A DNA stretch of 64,000 bases, from assembly GCA_900768845.1 (NCBI GenBank), contig CAAGEK010000025.1:1-64000 (forward strand). The letters are read 5' to 3'. Below are positions 42,709 through 51,857 of this stretch, piece by piece; positions within the stretch are counted from its first letter, which is position 1; each line of letters opens with the position of its first letter. The notes beneath the pieces are model-generated. The model searched no databases. It had not been told where the DNA came from and worked only from the letters and a program-made list of their open reading frames with translations. The position numbers and the translations under genes are program-made. This stretch comes from Alphaproteobacteria bacterium. Its GTDB lineage: Bacteria > Pseudomonadota > Alphaproteobacteria > CAAGCB01 > CAG-977.

Positions 42709-43063
42709 GGCCGTAAGCGTCCTCGTAACGCGTAATGTCCGACTCGTCCAGCGTTTCGCCGGTTTGCACTTCGATGAAAACCATCGGATCCCTGCCTGCG
42801 TTTGCGATACGGTGCTTGGTTTTCGCAGGGATGAAAAACGGCGTTCCGGCTTTTGCGGTGAAAGTGTCCTCACCGATTCGGACTTCGGCCGTTCCCTGAA
42901 CGATGATCCAATGTTCGTCGCGATGCTCGTGGCTTTGCAAGGATAAAACCCTGCCCGAATCCACGGTGATTTTTTTGACGGCGAAAGCGTCGCCCGTTTC
43001 CAAAACTTCCCAACAGCCCCACGGACGCGTATCGCGGTCGGATTTTGCATAATTGACGGCCAA
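42701..43063 (-). CDS. cupin-domain protein (mannose-6-phosphate isomerase type II-like)
   Basis: About 120 residues from a TTG at 43063, chosen because AGGAG lies 7 bases ahead; the TTG at 43093 has no such site. The single cupin has both metal motifs (HEHRDEHWIIVQGTAEV and the FFIPAKTKHRIANAG strand). RPWGCWEVLETGDAFAVKKITVDSG is the hallmark of the C-terminal half of type II phosphomannose isomerases/GDP-mannose pyrophosphorylases. It is a stand-alone isomerase-like domain. Product may feed surface sugar synthesis, but no linked gene proves it. Confidence 0.87.
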   Translation of the reverse strand: MAVNYAKSDRDTRPWGCWEVLETGDAFAVKKITVDSGRVLSLQSHEHRDEHWIIVQGTAEVRIGEDTFTAKAGTPFFIPAKTKHRIANAGRDPMVFIEVQTGETLDESDITRYEDAYGRV

Positions 43064-43149
43064 ACTTGTTCTCCTTTGTCCGTAAAAATTCAAGACAGAA
43101 CGAGTTTCGGCTCCTTTTTATGAAAAGGCAATATTTTTTCGGCTAAATC

Positions 43150-43183
43150 TTGCTTTACCGTCCGGAACATTGTATGAATGTTC
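43150..43183 (+). promoter_or_regulatory. lysC promoter overlapped by a palindrome
   Basis: TTGCTT at 43150-43155 and TATGAA at 43173-43178 are separated by 17 bases. A perfect palindrome GAACATT-GTATG-AATGTTC (43165-43183) covers the end of the spacer and the -10 box. A regulator bound there would block the promoter. The lysC ATG is at 43220. Which regulator binds is unknown. Confidence 0.55.
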
Positions 43184-43219
43184 GTTTTTAATCGAAACAA
43201 GGAACCGGAATAAAACCTG

Positions 43220-44449
43220 ATGGTATGTGTTGTACAGAAATTCGGCGGAACCTCGGTCGCCGACGCCGAACGGATCCGGAACGTCGCGCTGAAGGTCAAG
43301 GCGGAATATGACGCGGGCAATCAAGTCGCCGTCGTCGTTTCAGCGATGGCGGGCGTGACAAACCGGCTGGTCGCTTATTGCAGGGAAATCTGCGAAGATT
43401 ACAGTCCCGAAGAATACGACGTCGTCGTTTCGACGGGCGAACAGGTTACAATCGGCCTTTTGGCGATGGCGTTGCAGGCGATGGGGCTTCCCGCACGGTC
43501 GTGGACGGGATGGCAGCTTCCCTTGGTTACGGACGAAGCCCACTCGAAAGCCAGAATCCAACGCGTCGAAGTCGAAAAGCTTAAATCCGCGATGGCTAAA
43601 GGGGTGATTCCCGTCGTCGCCGGATTTCAGGGAGTGACGGAAGACGGCAGGATTACGACGCTGGGGCGCGGCGGATCCGATACGTCGGCGGTGGCTTTGG
43701 CGGCGGCGTTGAATGCCGACAGATGCGACATTTATACGGACGTCGACGGCGTTTACACGACCGATCCCCGCATCGTCAAAACGGCGCGCAAGCTCGACAG
43801 GGTGACGTATGAGGAAATGCTTGAAATGGCGTCGTTGGGGGCGAAGGTTCTCCAAACGCGCTCCGTCGAACTGGCGATGAAGTATCAGGTCAACCTGCGC
43901 GTCGTGTCCAGTTTTGAAGATCAACCGGTCGGAACGACTATTTGCGATGAGGAAGATATCGTGGAAAAAGAAATTATCAGCGGCATAACCTACAGCCGTG
44001 ACGAAGCAAAAATCACTTTGGCGGGCGTTCACGACAAACCGGGCGTATCTGCGGCGATTTTCAACGCGATGGCCGAAGCCAACATCAGCGTCGACATGAT
44101 CGTGCAAAGCGATTCGCCGGACGGCAAATCGACGGATATGACGTTTACACTGGCCGAATCGGAATTGAAAAAGGCTTTGGACATTTTGGAATCCTCGCGG
44201 GAAGCCATCGGTTTCAATTCTCTTTTGTCCGACAGCGACGTCGTCAAAATTTCGGTCGTCGGCGTGGGGATGCGCACCCATGTGGGCATTGCGCGCAAAA
44301 TGTTTCAGGCTTTGTCGGAACGCGGCATCAACGTTCAGGCGATTTCAACCTCTGAAATCAAAATCAGCGTCCTGATCGCCAGCGAATATGCCGAATTGGC
44401 GGTTCGCGCCCTGCACGCGGCTTTTAACCTTGATAAAAAGGAAGGGTGA
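43220..44449 (+). CDS. lysC: aspartate kinase
   Basis: Length 409 residues. It phosphorylates aspartate, the first step to lysine (and diaminopimelate for peptidoglycan), methionine and threonine. The catalytic domain opens with VVQKFGGTSVADAERI. The ATP-binding and substrate blocks TLGRGGSDTSAVALAAAL and DVDGVYTTDPRI follow. Two ACT domains at the C-terminus (from about residue 265) bind the feedback amino acids. It is the first gene of a long run of housekeeping genes. The predicted operator over its promoter suggests control of transcription as well. Confidence 0.96.
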   Translation: MVCVVQKFGGTSVADAERIRNVALKVKAEYDAGNQVAVVVSAMAGVTNRLVAYCREICEDYSPEEYDVVVSTGEQVTIGLLAMALQAMGLPARSWTGWQLPLVTDEAHSKARIQRVEVEKLKSAMAKGVIPVVAGFQGVTEDGRITTLGRGGSDTSAVALAAALNADRCDIYTDVDGVYTTDPRIVKTARKLDRVTYEEMLEMASLGAKVLQTRSVELAMKYQVNLRVVSSFEDQPVGTTICDEEDIVEKEIISGITYSRDEAKITLAGVHDKPGVSAAIFNAMAEANISVDMIVQSDSPDGKSTDMTFTLAESELKKALDILESSREAIGFNSLLSDSDVVKISVVGVGMRTHVGIARKMFQALSERGINVQAISTSEIKISVLIASEYAELAVRALHAAFNLDKKEG

Positions 44450-44451
44450 CA

Positions 44452-45486
44452 ATGACGGTTGATAAGGCTTCCTGCGATATATTGGATGCTTTTTGGAAAC
44501 GCGGGCGTGAATTTTTGGGCACGCGCTATTCCGTTATGGGCGGCGCGATGTCGTGGATTTCGGAACATCATTTGGTTTCCGCCATTTCCAACGCCGGCGG
44601 TTTCGGCGTCATTGCAAGCGGCGCGATGCCTGCGGATTTGTTGGATCGGGAAATTGCGGCGACACGGGAATTGACGGACGCGAACTTCGGCGTCAACCTG
44701 ATCACGATGCATCCGCAACTGGACGACCTGATAGACGTGTGCATCAACCGCAAGGTGTCCCATGCCATTTTGGCGGGCGGCATTCCGACGGGGCAGTCGA
44801 TTAAAAGGCTCAAGGACGCGGGCGTTAAAGTCATGTGCTTTGCGCCGGCTCTGGTTTTGGCCAAAAAGATGATTCGCGCCGGAGCGGACGCTTTGATTAT
44901 CGAAGGGACGGAAGCCGGCGGACATATCGGTCCCGTTGCGACGAACATTTTGGTTCAGGAGATTATTCCGCATATTTCCGACGTTCCCGTATTTGTCGCG
45001 GGCGGCATCGGGTCGGGTGCGATGATGGCCGCATTTTTGGAAATGGGGGCGGCGGGATGCCAGCTCGGGACGCGTTTCGTATGCGCGACGGAATGCATCG
45101 CCCATCCGAATTTCAAAAAAGCCTTTATCAACGCCAATGCCCGCGACGCCGTACCGACGGTTCAAATCGATGCGCGATTTCCGGTCATTCCCGTCCGTGC
45201 GATTGCAAACGAAGGGACGCGCCGCTTTATGGATTTCCAACTGGAAACGATTGAAAAATACCGTCGCGGCGAAATCGAACTGAAAGACGCGCAAATGGCG
45301 ATCGAACATTTCTGGGGCGGGGCTTTGCGTCGCGCCGTTATCGAAGGCGACGTCGAAAACGGATCCCTGATGGCGGGACAAAGCGTCGGTTTGGTAAAGG
45401 ACGAACGCCCCACACAGGAGATTATTGACACGCTGATCAACGAAGCGGCGGAGTCCCTGTCGCGTATCCGCGGCGTTTTGTCGTAA
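44452..45486 (+). CDS. NPD-family FMN enzyme (nitronate monooxygenase/FabK-like)
   Basis: About 344 residues from the ATG at 44452, with GGAAGG 8 bases ahead; a GTG at 44446 overlaps the lysC stop and is an alternative. The TIM-barrel FMN domain is recognised by RYSVMGGAMSWIS, GGFGVIASG, GVNLI, AGADALIIEGTEAGGHIG and VFVAGGIGSGAMMAAFLEMGAAGCQLGTRF. Members oxidise nitronates or reduce enoyl-ACP (FabK). In this gene order in alphaproteobacteria the role is not settled. Directly follows lysC. Confidence 0.86.
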   Translation: MTVDKASCDILDAFWKRGREFLGTRYSVMGGAMSWISEHHLVSAISNAGGFGVIASGAMPADLLDREIAATRELTDANFGVNLITMHPQLDDLIDVCINRKVSHAILAGGIPTGQSIKRLKDAGVKVMCFAPALVLAKKMIRAGADALIIEGTEAGGHIGPVATNILVQEIIPHISDVPVFVAGGIGSGAMMAAFLEMGAAGCQLGTRFVCATECIAHPNFKKAFINANARDAVPTVQIDARFPVIPVRAIANEGTRRFMDFQLETIEKYRRGEIELKDAQMAIEHFWGGALRRAVIEGDVENGSLMAGQSVGLVKDERPTQEIIDTLINEAAESLSRIRGVLS

Positions 45487-45509
45487 CCGGATAAATAAGG
45501 GGGGCGGAA

Positions 45510-46547
45510 ATGGAGGAACAAACGGAAAGCAAGACGGCGGAAAGCGGAAAAAAGGCCGGCGTTTCCGCAAACGTCCCCGTCGAAGAAACTGCTTCCGGCG
45601 ATGAAAGCGCGGGGGCGGTTTTGCGCCGCGCCCGTTTGGCCAAACACTTGGAAATCAGGGAGGTTGCGGCCTCTTTGTGTATTCGCCCCCGTTTTTTGGA
45701 AGCCCTTGAAAACGCGGAATACAAAGAACTCCCCGGCGGAGCCTATACGATCGGTTTCATTCGCAGTTACGCCGCGGTTTTGGGATTGGATGCGGACGAG
45801 ATCGCCGGCAAATACAAATCCGAACTCTCGGAAACCGCGGAGCGCGGCGAAACGATTGTTTCCGGACTTGAAAAAAACGGTGAAAACGCGCTTCCCGGAT
45901 TGAAAACCGTTTTGGCGTCTTTGGCTTTGTTGGCACTTTTGTTCGCCGTTTCCAAAACGTTCAGGGAAGAACCGGCGGCTTTCGAGGACGAAACGGCGGA
46001 AGCGACCCTTCCCGTTCCGGAAAGCTCCGGCGGCGGTTCGTCCGGTTTTACGGCGGTTTCCGTGTCGCCCGTTCCCGCGGATACGCAACGGATCGCCGTC
46101 ATTCCCCCCGTTCCGCCCGAAAAACCCGCTTTTTCCGAAGAGGGACAAGAGGCCTCCGTTACGGCGGAGCCTCCGTCCGTTGCGGAAAAGGATGTTTCGG
46201 GCACTCCTCTGGCCGAAGGGAGGAAAACGGATGACAACGTTCCCGATTACCGTATATTCGGACAGAAAAATTATAATCCGCGCATCGTTCTGATTGCCAA
46301 TTCCAATGCGTGGATCAAGGTTGTGCGCGGTGATTTCGTTTTGATTTCCCGCACTTTGAAAAAGGGCGACCGTTATCAGGTTTCGCGCAATTCCGAAAAT
46401 CTGTATTTGGAAACGGGCAATGCGGGCGGTTTGGACGTTTATGTCGAAGGATTGCTTTTGCCGCCTTTGGGGTCAAGGGGAGAGAGGATGTCCGCAATCC
46501 GTTTGGATGCGGAAGAGCTTTTGTCCCGATCGATGAAAAACGATTAA
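45510..46547 (+). CDS. RodZ-like membrane protein with N-terminal HTH
   Basis: Length 345 residues. Residues 35-105 form a RodZ-type helix-turn-helix (GAVLRRARLAKHLEIREVAASLCIRP, then YTIGFIRSYAAVLGLD). One membrane segment lies at 130-148. A proline-rich periplasmic linker of about 95 residues follows, and a C-terminal beta domain of the DUF4115 type (NAWIKVVRGDFVLISRTLKKGDRYQV). RodZ links MreB filaments to the cell wall machinery and keeps rod shape. The position before ispG is usual in alphaproteobacteria. Confidence 0.85.
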   Translation: MEEQTESKTAESGKKAGVSANVPVEETASGDESAGAVLRRARLAKHLEIREVAASLCIRPRFLEALENAEYKELPGGAYTIGFIRSYAAVLGLDADEIAGKYKSELSETAERGETIVSGLEKNGENALPGLKTVLASLALLALLFAVSKTFREEPAAFEDETAEATLPVPESSGGGSSGFTAVSVSPVPADTQRIAVIPPVPPEKPAFSEEGQEASVTAEPPSVAEKDVSGTPLAEGRKTDDNVPDYRIFGQKNYNPRIVLIANSNAWIKVVRGDFVLISRTLKKGDRYQVSRNSENLYLETGNAGGLDVYVEGLLLPPLGSRGERMSAIRLDAEELLSRSMKND

Positions 46548-46564
46548 CGTTAAGGGATTGATAA

Positions 46565-47662
46565 ATGAGTCCGGAAAAAATCCAGCGGCGTAAGTCGCGC
46601 CGCATTTATGTCGGTTCCGTTCCCGTCGGGGACGGCGCGCCGGTTTCCGTCCAGTCGATGACGAACACGCTGACGTCCGATGCGGCGGCGACGATTGCAC
46701 AAATCCGTGCGATGGAAGCCGTCGGCGTCGATATCGCCCGTGTTTCGTGCCCTGACGAAGAATCGACGGCGGCGTTGCGGGAGATTGTCAAAAACGTTTC
46801 CGTTCCCGTGGTCGCCGACATCCATTTTCATTACAAACGCGGAATCGAAGCCGCCGAAGCGGGGGCGGCCTGTTTGCGCATCAACCCCGGCAACATCGGT
46901 TCGGCGGAACGCGTGCGCGAAGTCGTTCGGGCGGCGAAGGATCATAACTGTTCCATCCGTATCGGGGTGAACGGCGGGTCTTTGGAAAAGGGGCTGTTGG
47001 AAAAATACGGGGAACCGTGCCCCGAAGCCATGGTCGAAAGCGCGCTGAACCAAGCAAAAATGCTGGAAGACGAAGACTTTTTGAATTTTAAAATCAGTGT
47101 GAAATCTTCGGATACGCTGATGATGATCAAGGCTTACCGGCTTTTGGCGCAAAGTTGCGATCACCCGTTGCATTTGGGCGTCACCGAAGCGGGCGGATTG
47201 CGTGCGGGAACGGTCAAGTCCGCATTGGGTATCGGTTCTTTGTTAATGGACGGCATCGGCGATACGTTGCGCGTTTCCCTGACGGCGGACGTGACCGAAG
47301 AAGTCAAGGTCGGGTTCGAGATTTTGCGTTCTTTGGGATTGCGCTACCGCGGCGTCCGGATTGTTTCGTGTCCGACGTGCGCACGGCGGGGGATTGACGT
47401 TGAAAAAACGGTGCGCGCTTTGGAAGAACGGCTGGAACATATTTCCGTTCCGCTGAAACTGACGGTTTTGGGATGCGTCGTAAACGGCATCGGTGAAGCG
47501 CACGAAGCCGATTTGGGCGTTTGCGGCGGCGGAAACGGTCAGGCTTTGTTATTTGTCAAAGGCGAACAGCAAGGCCGGATCGCAACAAACGAGGTTATTG
47601 ACACGATGGTGATGCTGGCGGAGAAAATGGCTTCGGAAAAACAGGCGGGAGAGGTGAAATGA
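46565..47662 (+). CDS. ispG: 4-hydroxy-3-methylbut-2-enyl diphosphate synthase IspG
   Basis: Length 365 residues. IspG (GcpE) turns methylerythritol cyclodiphosphate into HMBPP in the non-mevalonate isoprenoid pathway, with a 4Fe-4S cluster. N-terminal TIM barrel: VQSMTNTLTSDAAATIAQI, PVVADIHFHYKRGIEAAEAGAACLRINPGNIG. Cluster cysteines are in SCPTCARRG and LGCVVNGIGEAHEADLG. It overlaps hisS by 4 bases. Confidence 0.97.
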   Translation: MSPEKIQRRKSRRIYVGSVPVGDGAPVSVQSMTNTLTSDAAATIAQIRAMEAVGVDIARVSCPDEESTAALREIVKNVSVPVVADIHFHYKRGIEAAEAGAACLRINPGNIGSAERVREVVRAAKDHNCSIRIGVNGGSLEKGLLEKYGEPCPEAMVESALNQAKMLEDEDFLNFKISVKSSDTLMMIKAYRLLAQSCDHPLHLGVTEAGGLRAGTVKSALGIGSLLMDGIGDTLRVSLTADVTEEVKVGFEILRSLGLRYRGVRIVSCPTCARRGIDVEKTVRALEERLEHISVPLKLTVLGCVVNGIGEAHEADLGVCGGGNGQALLFVKGEQQGRIATNEVIDTMVMLAEKMASEKQAGEVK

Positions 47663-48921
47663 CGGTACAGCCTGCGCGGGGGACGCGTGACATTTACGGG
47701 GATGAACTCAGGGCTTTCGCATTCGTCGAACAAACGGCGAAAGATATGGCCGGACGGTACGGATACGGAGAAATCCGCACGCCCGTTTTTGAATTTACCG
47801 AAATTTTTTCCCGCGGCATCGGCGAAGCGACCGACGTTGTCAGCAAAGAAATGTACACGTTCACCGACCGCGGCGGCGAAAGCCTGACTTTGCGTCCCGA
47901 AGGAACGGCGGGCGCGGTTCGCGCATTCATTTCCGAAGGCATGGAACAAAACCAGCCTGTCAAATTGTTCTATTCGGGGTCGATGTTCCGTTACGAACGC
48001 CCTCAAAAAGGCCGTTACCGCCAGTTCAACCAGATCGGGGTCGAATTGTTGGGAGCTTCGACGCCTCAGGCCGATATAGAAGTCCTGTCTTTGGCATGGG
48101 AGTTTTTGAAGGCTTTGGGATTGAAGGATTTTATCCGTCTGGAGCTGAATACGCTGGGGGATGCGGACAGCCGTGCGGCTTACCGCGACGCGTTGGTGGG
48201 GTATTTTTCCGCGCATAAAGGCGAATTGTCCGAAGACAGCCTGAACCGTTTGGATAAAAACCCGTTGCGCATTTTGGATTCCAAAGACGAAGGCGACAAG
48301 AAAATCGTCGAAGGCGCGCCTGAAATGACGGCGTACCTGAACGAAGAATCCCGCAAGTTTTTCAACACCGTTCAAGAAGGTTTGAAAGCTTTGGACATTC
48401 CGTTTACGGTCAACCCCCGTCTGGTGCGCGGGTTGGATTATTACCGGCATACGGTTTTTGAATTCATAACGGAATCTTTGGGAACGCAGGGAACGGTTCT
48501 GGGGGGCGGCCGGTACGACGGTTTGGTTCAGGAGCTGGGCGGTTCTCAAACATCGGGAATCGGTTTCGGGTCGGGCGTCGACCGTTTGGCGATGTTGCTT
48601 ATGGAAACGAAGCTGTTACCGCCGGCGACGCGTCCGGTCGCGGTCGTTCCCGCCGGTGAAGACGCCGTTCTGCCCGTTATGAAAATTGCGCAGGATTTGC
48701 GGCGTGCGGGATGCATCGTTGATATGACGTATTCGGGGAATATGGGCAAGCGGTTGAAAAAAGCCAATAAAATCAACGCTTGCGCCGCCGTTATCGCCGG
48801 ATCGGACGAATTGTCCAAAGGGGCGGTTTGCGTCCGCGATTTGGACAGCGGCGAGCAATCCGAAGTATTGATAAAGGACTTGGCCGGTTATTTGAAAAAA
48901 TACGGCGGAGAACGCATATGA
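47659..48921 (+). CDS. hisS: histidyl-tRNA synthetase
   Basis: Length 420 residues. Class II synthetase that charges tRNA-His. Motif 2 is seen in LFYSGSMFRYERPQKGRYRQFNQIGVE. The histidine A box LVRGLDYYRHTVFEF follows. Motif 3 is in GIGFGSGVDRL. The anticodon domain is at the C-terminus. The ATG overlaps the ispG stop, and the stop overlaps the prfA start, so the three are translated from one message. Confidence 0.97.
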   Translation: MTVQPARGTRDIYGDELRAFAFVEQTAKDMAGRYGYGEIRTPVFEFTEIFSRGIGEATDVVSKEMYTFTDRGGESLTLRPEGTAGAVRAFISEGMEQNQPVKLFYSGSMFRYERPQKGRYRQFNQIGVELLGASTPQADIEVLSLAWEFLKALGLKDFIRLELNTLGDADSRAAYRDALVGYFSAHKGELSEDSLNRLDKNPLRILDSKDEGDKKIVEGAPEMTAYLNEESRKFFNTVQEGLKALDIPFTVNPRLVRGLDYYRHTVFEFITESLGTQGTVLGGGRYDGLVQELGGSQTSGIGFGSGVDRLAMLLMETKLLPPATRPVAVVPAGEDAVLPVMKIAQDLRRAGCIVDMTYSGNMGKRLKKANKINACAAVIAGSDELSKGAVCVRDLDSGEQSEVLIKDLAGYLKKYGGERI

Positions 48922-49994
48922 GCTTTGAAGAGAAACTCAATGTCGTTTTGGCGCGTCATGAAGAGCTGGAAGCGTTGCTGGGGTCGGGCGAAAGCACGGA
49001 CGGCGAAACGTTTGTAAAACTCTCGAAAGAATTGGCGAACCTGAAAGACGTTGTGGAAGCCATTCGCGCCTTTAAGGGGGCGCAATCGGAAATGGCGGAC
49101 GCCGAAGCGATGATGGCGGACGGTTCTTTGGACGCCGATATGCGTGCGATGGCGGAAGAGGAGTTTTACGCCGTCAAGGAAAAACTTCCCGAATTGGAAC
49201 GCAATCTGAAAATCCTGTTGTTGCCGAAAAACGCTGTCGACGAAAAGAATGCGATTTTGGAAGTCCGTGCGGGCACGGGCGGGGAGGAAGCCGCTTTGTT
49301 CGCCTCGGAACTGTTCAGGATGTACGAGCATTTCGCCGCGGAACAGGGGTGGAAGTTTGAAACGCTCAGCGTCAACGATACGGGGCTTGGCGGATACAAG
49401 GAAGCGTCGGCAAGCGTGACCGGCAAGTCCGTTTTTGAAAAGTTGAAATTTGAATCGGGCGTTCATCGCGTCCAACGCGTCCCCGAAACGGAATCGGGCG
49501 GACGGATTCATACGTCTGCGGCGACGGTGGCCGTTTTGCCCGAAGCCGAAGAAGTCGATTTGAAAATCGATCCGAAGGATTTGAAAATCGACGTTTACCG
49601 TGCTTCCGGCGCGGGCGGCCAGCACGTCAACAAAACGGAAAGCGCGGTGCGCATCACGCACATTCCGACGGGGGTTGTCGTCGAATGTCAGGATGAACGT
49701 TCGCAATTCAAAAACAAAGACCGCGCGATGACGATTTTGCGTTCCCGCCTGTATGACGCACAACGTCAGGCGTTGGACAGCGAACGGGCTTCCGACCGTA
49801 AAAATCAGGTCGGGTCGGGCGACCGTTCCGAACGCATCCGCACATATAATTTTCCGCAAGGGCGCGTGACGGATCACCGCATCAATCTGACTTTGTATAA
49901 GATTGATCAGGTGATGAACGGCACGGCTTTGGGCGAGATTATCGACGCTTTGGTGACAGAGGATCAGCTGGTGCGGCTGTCCGAATTGGAATAA
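48918..49994 (+). CDS. prfA: peptide chain release factor 1
   Basis: Length 358 residues from the ATG at 48918, which overlaps the hisS stop; longer in-frame readings lie inside hisS. RF1 ends translation at UAA and UAG. The catalytic GGQ is seen in SGAGGQHVNKTESAVRITH. It is the substrate of PrmC, encoded next. UAG is used as a stop in this genome (for example after the DUF4167 gene), consistent with an active RF1. Confidence 0.97.
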   Translation: MSFEEKLNVVLARHEELEALLGSGESTDGETFVKLSKELANLKDVVEAIRAFKGAQSEMADAEAMMADGSLDADMRAMAEEEFYAVKEKLPELERNLKILLLPKNAVDEKNAILEVRAGTGGEEAALFASELFRMYEHFAAEQGWKFETLSVNDTGLGGYKEASASVTGKSVFEKLKFESGVHRVQRVPETESGGRIHTSAATVAVLPEAEEVDLKIDPKDLKIDVYRASGAGGQHVNKTESAVRITHIPTGVVVECQDERSQFKNKDRAMTILRSRLYDAQRQALDSERASDRKNQVGSGDRSERIRTYNFPQGRVTDHRINLTLYKIDQVMNGTALGEIIDALVTEDQLVRLSELE

Positions 49995-49995
49995 G

Positions 49996-50877
49996 ATGCG
50001 CGTTCGGGAACTTTTGGACGGTTTGGCATGCCGTTTTTCGGCGGCGGGGATTGATTCCGCCCGAACGGATGCGCGTTTGCTGGCGGCTTTTGCAATGAAG
50101 GTCGCGCCCGTGGCGTTGCGAATGAATCCCGATTTGGAAGTTCCCGCGGACGTTTCGGAGAAAATCGAAGAATACGCCGCCCGTCGCATCCGGCGCGAAC
50201 CGGTGTCCAAAATTTTGGAAGCCCGCGGCTTTTGGAGCTTGGATTTCAGGGTGACGAAAGACGTTCTCGATCCGCGCCCCGATTCGGAAACGTTGATTGA
50301 AACGGCGACGGAAATTTTTCCGGACAGGACGAAAGCTTTGGAAGTTTTGGATTTGGGAACGGGATCCGGATGCCTTGCCCTGTCCGTTTTGGCGGAATAT
50401 CCGAATGCGACGGCTGTCGGTACGGACGTTTCGGAACGGGCTTTGGCGGTTGCACGCGAAAATGCGGCTTGCAACGGCTTGTCCGGCCGCTTTACCGCCG
50501 TGTGCGCCGATTGGACGCACCAAGGGTGGACACAGGCGTTAAACGGCCGCCGGTTCGATTTGATTTTGTCGAATCCCCCCTACATCGCCGAAAACGAACG
50601 CGAAACTTTGGAGCCCGAAGTCGTAAACTTCGATCCTTGCGAAGCTTTGTTCGGCGGTGAAGACGGGCTTGATCCGTATCGTGTTCTGGCTCCCGTATTG
50701 GGAGGGATGATGAAGGCGGACGGGGCGGCGATATTTGAATTCGGCAAAGGCCAACACGAAGCGGTCAGACGTATTTTTGAACAAAACGGGCTTGTTTTCG
50801 GGCGTTTCGGAACGGATTTGGGCGGCGTCGTCCGGTGTATAACGGCTTTTCGTGAAAAAAACGCTTTGAAAGCATAA
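49996..50877 (+). CDS. prmC: release factor glutamine methyltransferase PrmC
   Basis: Length 293 residues. PrmC (HemK) methylates the glutamine of the GGQ motif in release factors. The SAM-binding motif is VLDLGTGSGCLALSVL, and the catalytic NPPY motif is in LSNPPYIAENE. The N-terminal helical domain precedes it. It starts 2 bases after the prfA stop. Confidence 0.96.
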   Translation: MRVRELLDGLACRFSAAGIDSARTDARLLAAFAMKVAPVALRMNPDLEVPADVSEKIEEYAARRIRREPVSKILEARGFWSLDFRVTKDVLDPRPDSETLIETATEIFPDRTKALEVLDLGTGSGCLALSVLAEYPNATAVGTDVSERALAVARENAACNGLSGRFTAVCADWTHQGWTQALNGRRFDLILSNPPYIAENERETLEPEVVNFDPCEALFGGEDGLDPYRVLAPVLGGMMKADGAAIFEFGKGQHEAVRRIFEQNGLVFGRFGTDLGGVVRCITAFREKNALKA

Positions 50878-51007
50878 AAAATTATTGAAATAACGGCCGT
50901 ATCCTTTTAGTGTAAAATCGTAAAAAAGGAAGAAATAAGACCTTCCTGCCGTTAAAACGTACGGTGTTTTTTATTTTTTAATGAAATCAAATCTCGGATG
51001 AAAAGAC

Positions 51008-51634
51008 ATGGGAATGAATCCTAGAGGACGTTCACGCGGACGTAATCATAATTACAACAACAATAACCGCCGTTTTAACAATTACGGCCTGTCCCGAAAC
51101 ACAGTGTTTGACAGTCTGGGGCCTGCGGGACGGTTGCGCGGAACGGCATTCCAGCTGATGGAAAAATATCTGGCGGCGGCAAAGGACGCCATGTCTTCCG
51201 ATCGCGTTTTGGCGGAAAACTGTTTGCAACACGCGGATCATTATATGCGTTTGAACGCGATGGCGATTGCGGCGGAAAATCAAAACCGTTTCCAGCAAAA
51301 CCAGCCGCAACCCGTTATTGAAAATACGCCGCTTATTGCCGAAGCCGAGCCCGAACCCGCCGCGGAACCCGTTGAAGAAGCTGTTGAAGAGGCGGTCGAG
51401 GCCGAAGCACCGGCGGAAATCTCTTGTGACGTCGAAAAACCGGTTGATTTGTCAATGATTGCCGGAGCGGATTTGTCCGTGCCGGTCAGGGCGATTGAAG
51501 AAAACCACGCTCAACCGGCCGCCCCGCGCCGTCGGGGTCGTCCGCCGATGCGCCGGTTGATTCCGGAAACCGAACCCGCCGCGGATTCCGTTCCCCGTCG
51601 TCGCGGCCGTCCGCCCAAACAGGCCGAAGTTTAG
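51008..51634 (+). CDS. DUF4167-domain protein with AT-hook-like repeats
   Basis: Length 208 residues. The DUF4167 domain, known from alphaproteobacteria and normally placed between prmC and clpB, spans about residues 25-90 (GPAGRLRGTAFQLMEKYLAAAKDAMSSDRVLAENCLQHADHYMRL). The N-terminus is rich in R, G and N. The acidic linker of E, A and P is followed by RRRGRPPMRR and, 14 residues later, RRRGRPP, both of the AT-hook type, suggesting contact with nucleic acid. Function unknown. It ends with TAG. Confidence 0.9.
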   Translation: MGMNPRGRSRGRNHNYNNNNRRFNNYGLSRNTVFDSLGPAGRLRGTAFQLMEKYLAAAKDAMSSDRVLAENCLQHADHYMRLNAMAIAAENQNRFQQNQPQPVIENTPLIAEAEPEPAAEPVEEAVEEAVEAEAPAEISCDVEKPVDLSMIAGADLSVPVRAIEENHAQPAAPRRRGRPPMRRLIPETEPAADSVPRRRGRPPKQAEV

Positions 51635-51664
51635 TTTAAACAAAAGAAAACGAAAGGAAACAGA

Positions 51665-51847
51665 ATGGAACAGTTGCTGATAAAGCTTGTATGTGCGTTT
51701 GTTCACCCGAAAAGCAAAAGCAAACGCAAAGCCATGCGTGAAAAACTTAAAGCGGATTTAATCCGTTTTAAATGCCGTCTTTTATCCATGTCCGAAGAAG
51801 ACGCTCAACGTATGATAGAAACCAGGGGGGGGGGTATCTCTAATTAA
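51665..51847 (+). CDS. N-terminal fragment of a split, probably phase-variable glycosyltransferase
   Basis: As read, 60 residues ending shortly after a G10 tract. It has a good ribosome site (AAAGGAAAC) and starts MEQLLIKLVCAFVHPKSKSK, a basic helical start like those of GT92-type transferases. After the tract it stops at TAA (51845). The next frame is open from 51819 across the tract into the transferase body. With one G fewer, or two more, the two would join into a 348-residue protein. See the poly-G feature and the next gene. Confidence 0.7.
   Translation: MEQLLIKLVCAFVHPKSKSKRKAMREKLKADLIRFKCRLLSMSEEDAQRMIETRGGGISN
51825..51834 (+). repeat. G10 mononucleotide tract at a reading-frame switch
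   Basis: Ten consecutive G within the coding region, preceded by ACCA and followed by TATCTC. Long G tracts in such positions are the usual site of slipped-strand phase variation of surface-sugar genes in many bacteria. At G10 the fused protein is off; G9 or G12 is in frame. It is the longest G-run in the window. Confidence 0.75.
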
Positions 51848-51857
51848 ATACGCCTTG

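Noticed and set aside
42709..43050. Longer N-terminus of the HD-domain protein
   Set aside because: This stretch is the cupin gene read in another frame; it has low-complexity arginine/serine-rich text.
43165..43183. LexA (SOS) box ahead of lysC
   Set aside because: Alphaproteobacterial LexA sites are direct repeats GTTC-N7-GTTC; this is an inverted repeat with an 11-base gap between GAAC and GTTC.
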